A stretch of 64,000 nt of DNA from Betaproteobacteria bacterium Ga0077527 (GTDB lineage: Bacteria > Pseudomonadota > Gammaproteobacteria > Burkholderiales > SG8-41), in assembly GCA_001464815.1 (NCBI GenBank), contig LNDW01000026.1, positions 52,358 through 116,357 on the forward strand, given 5' to 3'. The notes beneath the pieces were generated by a model, which worked only from the letters and a program-made list of their open reading frames with translations, made no database searches and was not told the origin of the DNA. Positions 57,027 through 64,000 of this stretch are shown piece by piece (position 1 is the first letter of the stretch; each line of letters opens with the position of its first letter). Both the position numbers and the translations under genes were made by a program.

Positions 57027-58022
57027 TTACTTCGCCACCAGCCCCATGTCTGCCATCACCGCCCGGGTATCTTCGTAAGCCTCCGCCAGCCATTTGCGGA
57101 ACGCCTCTGCGGCAATGAATTCGGAGGCGACGCTGTTTTCTTCCAGCTGCTTTTTCCACTCGTCGGTCACCACCACCTTGGTCAGCGCATTGCTCCAGAA
57201 CGCGGCCTGTGCCGCGGTGATGCCGCCGGTGCCGAGAATGCCGCGCCAGTTGGGAATGCCGGTGGCGTTCATGCCCTCTTCGCGCATCGTCGGCACCTGC
57301 GCCAGCTTGCCTCCCTGACGGCGCGGCGCGGCAATGCCGAGCATGCGTGTGGTGCCCGCTTCGACCTGTGGCAGGGCCGCGCTGACCGAAGACACCACGG
57401 CCTGGATGTGTCCGCCGGCGACCGCGGTCATCGACTCGGCGTTGGTCTTGAACACCACCAGCTTCAGCGATTTCGGGTCGATGCCCGCGGCGCGCATCGC
57501 CTGTGCAAGCGCGAGGTGATTCGGTCCGCCACGGCTGACCAGACCAAAGGCCACCGAATTGGGATCGGCCTTCAGACGCGCCACCAGCTCGCGCATGTTT
57601 TTCAGCGGCGAATCCGCTTTCACCGTGACCACTGAATAATCGACCAGCAGCAGCGAGATTGGCGTCAGATCCGTGTATTTATCCTTGGTCAGCCCGGCAA
57701 TCTCGTTGGTAAAAATGGTCGCCGTCGAATACAGCAGCAGATGCGGATTCGCCTTGTGCTGCACCATGTACACCGTGGCCAGGTTCTGGTTGCCGCCGGA
57801 CTTGTTCTGCACCAGCACCGGCGTGCTGACCAGCTTGGTCGACTGGAACGTCTGCTGGATCAGGCGCGCCATCACATCGTTGGTGCCGCCGGCTCCGGTG
57901 GGCACCACGATCTCCACTGCACGGTCCGGCCGCCAAGCCTGCGCCAATGCTGCGGAAGGCCACAGGCACAGCGCCGACAACAGGCACACCCATGCCATTC
58001 TGTTCTTGTCATTGATCTTCAT
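57027..58022 (-). CDS. TTT-family (Bug) substrate-binding protein
   Basis: The 331-residue protein has a signal peptide (MKINDKNRMAWVCLLSALC, ending AALAQ) and Bug features: EIVVPTGAGGTNDVMAR, VLVQNKSGGNQNLA and FGLVSRGGPNHLALAQAM. A strong GAGGAGG site precedes the ATG at 58022. It diverges from a LysR regulator gene across 187 bases that hold a palindrome, so control by that regulator is likely. Confidence 0.9.
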   Translation of the reverse strand: MKINDKNRMAWVCLLSALCLWPSAALAQAWRPDRAVEIVVPTGAGGTNDVMARLIQQTFQSTKLVSTPVLVQNKSGGNQNLATVYMVQHKANPHLLLYSTATIFTNEIAGLTKDKYTDLTPISLLLVDYSVVTVKADSPLKNMRELVARLKADPNSVAFGLVSRGGPNHLALAQAMRAAGIDPKSLKLVVFKTNAESMTAVAGGHIQAVVSSVSAALPQVEAGTTRMLGIAAPRRQGGKLAQVPTMREEGMNATGIPNWRGILGTGGITAAQAAFWSNALTKVVVTDEWKKQLEENSVASEFIAAEAFRKWLAEAYEDTRAVMADMGLVAK

Positions 58023-58174
58023 CACTCCTCCTCGGCCCGGCTCGATATGGCGGGCATCTGTTCTGGGCAATGTCCGATTAGCGATGCTGCGAGGGATTCG
58101 CGGTACCGCCGGACACTGCAGAACCGATTTTTTGCCGATGGCCGGTGCTGCACAAGGTCGCAGGGGCTAGAATG

Positions 58175-58198
58175 ACTGTTAACTCCCAGGTTAATAGT
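58175..58198. promoter_or_regulatory. Near-perfect palindrome in the TTT/lysR divergent region
   Basis: ACTGTTAAC-tcccag-GTTAATAGT has arms that match at 8 of 9 positions. It lies 11 bases upstream of the LysR start and 153 from the divergent TTT gene. It is a strong candidate LysR binding site, with the TNA/ANT spacing typical of that family left unproven. Confidence 0.55.
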
Positions 58199-58209
58199 CA
58201 TGGTGGCCC

Positions 58210-59127
58210 ATGGACAATCTGCACGGCATCCTTGTGTTCCTGAACGTGGTCGAAGCCGGCACCCTCAGCGGTGCCGCGCGCAAACTGGGAGTGACCACGG
58301 CCGCGGTCAGCGCCTCACTCGCCCGCCTCGAGAAAAAACTGTCCGTGCGACTGCTCGACCGCACCACACGGCGCGTGGCGATGACTCCCGAAGGCAGCGA
58401 GTTCTATTCGCGCTGCAGCCAGATCGTAAAGGATCTTGACGATGCCGAGCGCGTGGTCAGTCAGTCCGGACGCGAACCCGGCGGACTGCTGCGCGTGGGT
58501 ATGCCGCAGGGTCTTGGCCGGGTGTGGCTGATCCCGCAACTGCCGCGCTTCCTGCACCAGTATCCCGCGGTGTCCCTTGAAATCACCTGCCGTGACTTCA
58601 CCGCGCAGACTCGCGACAGCGAGCTCGACATCTCGATCCGTTCCGGCGAACTGCAGCCATCACGGCTCGCAGCACGGCAACTGGCGAAATGCCGTTATGC
58701 AGTTTGCGCATCACCTGAATATTTCAAAACTCACGGCACGCCGAAAACCGTGGAAAACCTCGACCAGCATGTCTGCCTGAGCTACCGCAGGCCGCGCAAC
58801 GGCCGCATCCGGCAATGGCGCTTCAAGGACAGCAGCGGCGACTACTCCAGACCGGTCCGCAGCGCGATGATCTTCAACAGCAATGAAGCGTTGGTTTCCG
58901 CCGCGGTGGCGGGCATCGGTCTGATCCAGGTCGCCGACTTTTATGTACGCCAGGAGCTGGCCAGCGGCGACCTGATCGAGGTGCTGCCCGCGCACAAGGC
59001 CGGTGGCTACGAAATTTCAGTGCTGTTCCCGCACTATCAGAATCTGGCGCCCAAACACCGTGCCTTCATCGATTTTCTGGTTACCGTGTTCAACGAAGAG
59101 CCATGGCGCGCCAGTAGCTCTGCCTGA
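58210..59127 (+). CDS. LysR-family transcriptional regulator
   Basis: The 305 residues have the N-terminal HTH (MDNLHGILVFLNVVEAGTL ... TTAAVSASLARLEKKL). The C-terminal LysR effector domain has RLLDRTTRRVAMTPEG and later YRRPRNGRIRQW, SNEALVSAAVAGIGLIQVADFYV. The family branch resembles LrhA/PecT-like and Bug-linked regulators. It is divergent from a TTT binding protein gene, its probable target. Confidence 0.92.
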   Translation: MDNLHGILVFLNVVEAGTLSGAARKLGVTTAAVSASLARLEKKLSVRLLDRTTRRVAMTPEGSEFYSRCSQIVKDLDDAERVVSQSGREPGGLLRVGMPQGLGRVWLIPQLPRFLHQYPAVSLEITCRDFTAQTRDSELDISIRSGELQPSRLAARQLAKCRYAVCASPEYFKTHGTPKTVENLDQHVCLSYRRPRNGRIRQWRFKDSSGDYSRPVRSAMIFNSNEALVSAAVAGIGLIQVADFYVRQELASGDLIEVLPAHKAGGYEISVLFPHYQNLAPKHRAFIDFLVTVFNEEPWRASSSA

Positions 59128-59143
59128 GCGCCGCTGCTGGCGG

Positions 59144-61042
59144 TCAACCACGCTGCAACTCCGTGCGCAGGATTTCGATCACCGAACGCCAGTCACCGGC
59201 TTGGCGCTGCCGGCAGAGCCGGGTTCGCGGATACCATGGTGTATCGCCACGCTCAAGCATCCAGCGCCAGTCCGGTGCGAAGGGCAACAGTATTGACACC
59301 GGCTTGTCGAGAGCGCCGGCAAGATGCGCGACGCTGGTATCGACGCTGACCACATGATCCATCAGCTCACACAGCGCCGCGGTGTCGCTGAAATCGTGCA
59401 GTTCGTCGCCAAAGTAACGCAGCGCCGGCGTTTGATTCAAGGTGGTCTGGTCCGCAGGCCGCAGTTCCTTCTGCAGGCTGAAGAATTCGGCATCCAGTTC
59501 CAGCAATGGCAACAGATCGGCAAGGGTGATGCTGCGCCGGCTGTCACCGCGGTGCTTGGGGCTGCCGCTCCACACCAGTCCGATGCGCCGGCCACGGGCC
59601 GGCCCGAGCCGCTGCCGCCACGCCTGCAACTTCAGCGGCGGTGGGTGGATATAACGGCCCGGTGACGGCACGGTATCCGGATTGGTGGCGAACACCGCCG
59701 GCAGGCTCAGCAACGGGCACTGCAACTCAAAAGCCGGCAACGGGTCGTCGCCGGAGAACACCGCCACGACACCCTCCAGGTCGCGCAGCAGCGGCAGCAG
59801 CGCCGCCTGAACCTGCAGCAACACTCTGGCGCCGCGCGCCGCGACCAGCGGCACATAGCGGCAGAACTGCAGGGTGTCGCCCAGACCCTGCTCGGCATAC
59901 AGCAGCACGGTCCGGCCGCGCAGGTCGGTATCAGCCGTCAGCCGCGACTCTTGCAGTGGCTGTTTGCCGCCATAAAGACGCAACTTGGGATTGCGCCAGC
60001 GCCATTCATATTCTGTCCAGCCGCGGCTGAAATCGCCGCTGAGCAACAGGCACACCGCGCGGTTCCAGCGGTTCTCGGCGTAATCCGGATCCAGTTCAGC
60101 GGCACGGTCATAACTCGCCAGCGCCTCCGGCAGCCGGTTCATCGCCTGCAGCACCACACCGCGGTTGCTCCAGGCGACGGCAAAACGTGGATCAAAATCA
60201 AGGGCCTGGTCATACCCGGCCAGAGCCTCTTCATGGCGGCCGAGTTCCAGCAGCAGGTTGCCACGGTTGTTGTACGCCTTGGCATAAGCCGGATGCACTT
60301 CAATCGCCCGGTCATAGGCGGCGAGTGCCTCCCGGTGCCGGCCCTCGGCCTGCAGCACCATGCCCAGGTTGTAATGCGCCTGCGCCAGCTCCGGCTGCAG
60401 CCCGATGGCCTGCATGTAGGCGGCAATCGCCAACACCGGCTGACCCAGCGCCTTGAGGGCAATGCCGCGGCAACAGTGGGCCTCGGCCATATCCGCTGAT
60501 TTGGTCAGCGCAAGATCAAAAAATGCCAGCGCCTCCTCCGCTTTGCCGGCGTCGAGCAGCTTCACGCCATGCTGCTGGCAGGCTGCCGCGGTCCAGCCGG
60601 AGGCAAGAGCCAATGCTCTGGCGGTTTCAGGAGAACGGCCGGCGCGTTTCATTGCCACCCGCAGATTGGTCCGCGCCTTGTCGAACCCGGGCCGGATTTC
60701 GAGCACGCGCTCATAGCTGGCGATGGCCTCGTCCACGCGCCGCAGCTCCATCAGTGCAATGCCGCGGTTGAAATGCGCCATCACATGTCCGGGATCACTT
60801 GCGATGGCGCGGTCGAAATAATCGAGCGCCTGCGCCGGATTTCCACCCTGCGCGCTGATCACACCCAGCGCATGCAGGGCTTCGGTATGTTCCGGATCGG
60901 CGGTGATGATCTGCTCAAACCGCGCCTGGGCTCCGGCAGGATCGTTGCGCCGATGCAGTGTGAGGCCCTGCTCCAACAACGCGCCGATGTTCACGGTCAC
61001 CACGGAAACACCGGAATGGCCCTGAGGCTTTTTGAATGGCAC
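59144..61042 (-). CDS. TPR-repeat protein with glycosyltransferase (GT9/GT41-like) C-terminal domain
   Basis: The 632 residues have about nine TPR units in the first half (for example HFNRGIALMELRRVDEAIAS, YNLGMVLQAEGRHREALAAY, AWSNRGVVLQAMNRLPEALA). The C-terminal domain resembles heptosyltransferase/O-GlcNAc-transferase-like folds (LLYAEQGLGDTLQFCRYVP, GLVWSGSPKHRGDSRRSI, VSVDTSVAHLAGAL). Such proteins are commonly linked to surface glycosylation, but the acceptor is unknown. It converges with the LysR gene. No other glycan genes are nearby. Confidence 0.87.
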   Translation of the reverse strand: MPFKKPQGHSGVSVVTVNIGALLEQGLTLHRRNDPAGAQARFEQIITADPEHTEALHALGVISAQGGNPAQALDYFDRAIASDPGHVMAHFNRGIALMELRRVDEAIASYERVLEIRPGFDKARTNLRVAMKRAGRSPETARALALASGWTAAACQQHGVKLLDAGKAEEALAFFDLALTKSADMAEAHCCRGIALKALGQPVLAIAAYMQAIGLQPELAQAHYNLGMVLQAEGRHREALAAYDRAIEVHPAYAKAYNNRGNLLLELGRHEEALAGYDQALDFDPRFAVAWSNRGVVLQAMNRLPEALASYDRAAELDPDYAENRWNRAVCLLLSGDFSRGWTEYEWRWRNPKLRLYGGKQPLQESRLTADTDLRGRTVLLYAEQGLGDTLQFCRYVPLVAARGARVLLQVQAALLPLLRDLEGVVAVFSGDDPLPAFELQCPLLSLPAVFATNPDTVPSPGRYIHPPPLKLQAWRQRLGPARGRRIGLVWSGSPKHRGDSRRSITLADLLPLLELDAEFFSLQKELRPADQTTLNQTPALRYFGDELHDFSDTAALCELMDHVVSVDTSVAHLAGALDKPVSILLPFAPDWRWMLERGDTPWYPRTRLCRQRQAGDWRSVIEILRTELQRG

Positions 61043-61118
61043 GGATCCATGAAACCGATTGTAGCGTCAGCGCCGCACCCGGCCGTGGGCCTTATGTCCC
61101 TGCGTAACCCCGCTGCGC

Positions 61119-62321
61119 TTACCGCGACTCGACAAAGGCGCTGCCGCTGCGCAGAAAGCCGTCGATCTCGCCCGCGGCATAACCCAGCTCGGCCAATACC
61201 TCCCGGGTATGCTGGCCTTTGGCCGGCGCGGGTCGCGTAGCCGTGAAAAATTCGCCGTTGTAGCGGATCGGGCCACCCATCACCGGCGCCGCAGACGGCA
61301 GACCCGTGTCGAGCAGCGGAAGGCAGGCAGCCAGTGCCGGATCGGCGAGTACATCCGCCACGCTGTTGATCGGGCCGCAGAGGATGTCCGCCTGGCGCAG
61401 GCGCTCCAGCCAGTATTCCGCGGGCCGTGATTTGAGCAGCGGCACGATGACCGCGTGTAATTCGGCGCGGTGCTGGACGCGGCCTGCGTTGCTGTCGAAA
61501 CGGCGATCACCGGCAAGCTGCCCGAGTTCAAGCGCGGCGCAGAATTTTTGCCAGTGCGAGTCACGCAGCACGGCGATGGTGATGAAGCGGCCGCCGGCGA
61601 CTTCAAAGGCGCCCGCGGGCGACAGCAGGCTGTTCTGGCTGCCCTGGCGCGGCGGCAGCCGGCCGGTGGACAGATATTCGGTGAAGCCGCCGCACATCAG
61701 CGAGGCCGCAGCCGCCATCAGGCTGACATCAATGCAGGCGCCGCCCTGACCGGTCAGCCGGCCATACAGGGCGAGCAGCACCGACTGCGCCGCGGAATTG
61801 GCCGCCGTGATGTCGATCAGCGGAAAACCGACACGCAGCGGCGCGCCGTCCGCTTCACCGACCACACTCATCACGCCACTCACCGCCTGCATGATGGTGT
61901 CGCTGGCCGGCAGCCGGGCATGGGCACCGCCCTGGCCAAAACCGGAAATCGTGCAGTAGATGATGTCGGGTTTCAGCGCCTTGCAGCGCCCGTAATCAAA
62001 ACCCAGCCTGGCCATCACGCCGGCGCGGTAGTTGGAGATCACGACATCGGCGCGCGTAACCAGGCGCTCGACAATGGCACGCCCGCCTGCGGCATTGAGA
62101 TCAATGCCGATGTCGCGCTTGTTGCGGTTGAGTGCGATGAACTGGGGGTTGCCGAAGCGGCCGGGCTCGCCGCGGCCCGCACTGCGCTGCCAGTCGCCCT
62201 CGCGGCGCTCGACCTTGACCACGTCCGCACCCATGTCGCCAAGCAGCGTGGCGGCGTAGGGACCGGCCACGCCTTCGGTCATGTCGAGGACGCGCACTTG
62301 CGAGAGGATACCGGTGCTCAT
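61119..62321 (-). CDS. Type III (CaiB/BaiF) CoA-transferase
   Basis: The 400 residues show RVLDMTEGVAGPYAATLLGDMGADVVKVE, the catalytic Asp170 in FPLIDITAANSAAQSV, and a C-terminal region PAPAKGQHTREVLAELG. The ATG at 62321 has GAGG ahead; the longer frame was discarded. It lies 79 bases downstream of a TTT binding protein gene on the same strand, the third pairing of these families in the window. Confidence 0.9.
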   Translation of the reverse strand: MSTGILSQVRVLDMTEGVAGPYAATLLGDMGADVVKVERREGDWQRSAGRGEPGRFGNPQFIALNRNKRDIGIDLNAAGGRAIVERLVTRADVVISNYRAGVMARLGFDYGRCKALKPDIIYCTISGFGQGGAHARLPASDTIMQAVSGVMSVVGEADGAPLRVGFPLIDITAANSAAQSVLLALYGRLTGQGGACIDVSLMAAAASLMCGGFTEYLSTGRLPPRQGSQNSLLSPAGAFEVAGGRFITIAVLRDSHWQKFCAALELGQLAGDRRFDSNAGRVQHRAELHAVIVPLLKSRPAEYWLERLRQADILCGPINSVADVLADPALAACLPLLDTGLPSAAPVMGGPIRYNGEFFTATRPAPAKGQHTREVLAELGYAAGEIDGFLRSGSAFVESR

Positions 62322-62400
62322 GCCGGCCTCATGCGGCCGATCAACCACGCGGCCTCACGCCGTCACTCCCGCTACCATTCCGTAACGCGATGTGCAAGCG

Positions 62401-63405
62401 CTATTCGACCTTCAGGCCCGCCATCTTGACCACGGGCCCGAACTTCTTCAGCTCTTCCTGCACGAACTTCTGGAACTCCTCGGGCGTGTTGGTCAACACC
62501 TCCGCACCCTGCTTGTTCAGCGCGTCGCGGACTTCCTGCAGGCTCATCGTCTTCATCAGGCCGTCGCGCAGCTTGTCGAGGATCGGTTTCGGCGTGGCCC
62601 GCGGCGCCAGCAGGCCCTGCCAGCCGCCGTATTGATAGCCCGGCACGGTTTCCGCGATCGCCGGCATGTCGCCAAGCATCGCCGTGCGCCTGGGCAGCGT
62701 ATGCCCGATCGCGCGCAGCCGCCCCGCCTTGACCAGGCCCTGCACCGAAGGTGCCGGATTGATCGACCAGTGCGATTCACCCGCCGCGACCGCGGCAGTG
62801 GAAGCCCCGCCCTTGTACGGCACATGCAGGGACTCAAACTGGCCCATGGTCTGCAACAGCACCCCGGCGAGATGGCTCTGCGAGCCGGAACCCGCGGAGC
62901 CCATGTTGAGCTGCCCCGCCTTCGCCTTGGCAAAATCAATCAGGTCCTTGACCGACTTCACCGGCAAGCCCGGATTGACCACCAGCACATTGGGCGTCAC
63001 CGCAAACAGCGACAGAAAGGCAAAATCCTTCAGCGGATCGTAGGGCAATTTCTTGTGAAGGTGCGGCGCGATGGTCATCGCCGCAGTGGAGGCCGAGATC
63101 AGCGTGTACCCGTCAGGGTTGGCGTTCTTTGCGATCTCCATGCCGAGCACACCGCCCGCGCCGGAGCGGTTGTCGACCACGACCTGCTGGCCCAGCACTT
63201 CGCCCAGCTTGGTGGCGACGACCCGGCCGAGGGCATCGGTGGAACTGCCCGGCGCGTTTGGCATCAACATGCGGATCGGCCGGTTGGGGTAGCTCTTGAC
63301 GGCATCGGCGGCCATCACCTGCGGCACGGGCATGAAGGACATCCCTGCAACTGCAAGCAGGCAGGCTTTGCCGAATACAACGGCGTTTCTTACGGGGTGA
63401 TCCAT
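62401..63405 (-). CDS. TTT-family (Bug) substrate-binding protein
   Basis: The 334-residue protein has a signal peptide (MDHPVRNAVVFGKACLLAVA, ending QVMAAD). Bug motifs are RMLMPNAPGSSTDALGR, VVDNRSGAGGVLGMEI and MGSAGSGSQSHLAGVLL. GAGGAGG precedes the ATG. It leads the CoA-transferase gene. No TctA or TctB subunit is near. Confidence 0.92.
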   Translation of the reverse strand: MDHPVRNAVVFGKACLLAVAGMSFMPVPQVMAADAVKSYPNRPIRMLMPNAPGSSTDALGRVVATKLGEVLGQQVVVDNRSGAGGVLGMEIAKNANPDGYTLISASTAAMTIAPHLHKKLPYDPLKDFAFLSLFAVTPNVLVVNPGLPVKSVKDLIDFAKAKAGQLNMGSAGSGSQSHLAGVLLQTMGQFESLHVPYKGGASTAAVAAGESHWSINPAPSVQGLVKAGRLRAIGHTLPRRTAMLGDMPAIAETVPGYQYGGWQGLLAPRATPKPILDKLRDGLMKTMSLQEVRDALNKQGAEVLTNTPEEFQKFVQEELKKFGPVVKMAGLKVE

Positions 63406-63442
63406 TCATATCCTCCTCGGGGATTAACGATCAGCTTGTGCT

Positions 63443-63465
63443 GCGCGCTCGGGCGCGCTTTTTTT
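63443..63465 (+). terminator. Terminator-like hairpin upstream of the TTT gene
   Basis: GCGCGC-tcgg-GCGCGC is followed by TTTTTTT in the plus direction, with no plus-strand gene ending upstream. On the minus strand it would be in the leader of the 63405 gene. Its role is unclear. Confidence 0.5.
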
Positions 63466-63481
63466 GACCCTCGCTGAAACC

Positions 63482-63513
63482 GCAGACCGCGCTGCTCAGC
63501 GCACGCGGTCTGC
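63482..63513. other. Strong 10-bp hairpin
   Basis: GCAGACCGCG and CGCGGTCTGC pair perfectly around a 12-base loop. No T run follows in either direction close enough to call it a terminator. It stands 16 bases right of the GCGCGC hairpin. Confidence 0.6.
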
Positions 63514-63819
63514 AGCTTTGGCTAATGATCAACAAATGTCAATCATGGGCGGATGGCGCCGACGGGATGGAGTAACAGAAACACAATGGGGTGGTGGTGG
63601 AGTATAGCAGCACCGCAAACACTCATCCCGAAGGTGTGAGGCTTGTTGTCCTGAAAACACCCCCCGAATGAGGAAATCGGGGCGCTTCCAAGGTTTTGCT
63701 CTAACTTCCTCGCTGGTTAGGAGAAATTCCTGCCACCACGCGTGTCGGCCACTGAAGGCCAGCAGTCCTGGCAAGCATATAGCGCCATCTGTCGCGCACC
63801 AAGGCAAAGACTACCCAGG

Positions 63820-64000
<181 letters not shown>

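Noticed and set aside
63529..63807. Minus-strand frame of 92 codons near the right end
   Set aside because: No recognised domain, no clear ribosome site, Cys- and Pro-rich tail; treated as non-coding.

Overview
The window reads as a chromosomal segment of a GC-rich betaproteobacterium, probably Burkholderiales-like. The basis is gene order and family content: pfkB-type kinase/mscL/gcvH/zinc-ribbon DUF3426/prmA/accC/accB/aroQ/tlpA/dsbD/cutA, hemC-hemD-hemX-hemY next to an AlgZ/AlgR-type pair and argH, and hemA-prfA-prmC-ykgJ-grxD. It also carries many Bug-type tripartite tricarboxylate transporter (TTT) binding proteins and type III CoA-transferases, as is common in that group. No species is claimed.

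Layout. 1-9.7 kb: a truncated FAD amine-oxidase-like protein, tRNA-Arg(CCG), a membrane diheme cytochrome c, apaH, a two-gene ornithine-lipid set (olsB-olsA), a SlyB-like lipoprotein, a PfkB kinase, mscL, an isolated gcvH, a zinc-ribbon/DUF3426 protein and prmA. 9.9-17.4 kb: accC-accB-aroQ, then tlpA-like/dsbD/cutA, an NAD-dependent epimerase-like protein and a divergent 2Fe-2S flavoreductase. 17.4-25.3 kb: hemY-hemX-hemD-hemC, a thioredoxin-fold lipoprotein, a LytTR regulator with its LytS-type kinase, and argH. 25.4-32.3 kb: an accessory locus with a LacI regulator, an Xsc-type sulfoacetaldehyde acetyltransferase, a large FAD/4Fe-4S 2-hydroxyacid dehydrogenase and a TauE/SafE-type exporter. 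A perfect LacI/CRE-type palindrome lies at the xsc promoter, which suggests a regulated organosulfonate locus. 32.3-36.6 kb: grxD, a YkgJ protein, prmC, prfA and hemA.

36.6-50.7 kb: a catabolic region. It has rubredoxin, a D-2-hydroxyacid dehydrogenase, prpB, an IclR regulator, TTT binding protein + CoA-transferase + CitE-like lyase, and then TTT binding protein + hydroxyquinol-type intradiol dioxygenase + MaoC/HTD2-like hydratase + second CoA-transferase + another TTT binding protein. Together these could activate, hydrate and cleave dicarboxylates as CoA esters. One gene of visibly lower GC (43400-44794), with a degenerate nuclease-like C-terminus, sits inside this run and looks acquired. 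50.7-63.4 kb: an M14 peptidase, a 3-hydroxyacyl-CoA dehydrogenase-like protein, a giant DUF748/AsmA-like protein, two more TTT binding proteins, a LysR regulator, a TPR glycosyltransferase and a third CoA-transferase. The last 600 bases are AT-richer, contain two hairpins and end in the first 42 codons of an XRE regulator, possibly the edge of another island.

Most start codons were reassigned by homology and Shine-Dalgarno context. Three genes appear to use TTG and two GTG. No CRISPR array, complete insertion sequence or rRNA was seen.
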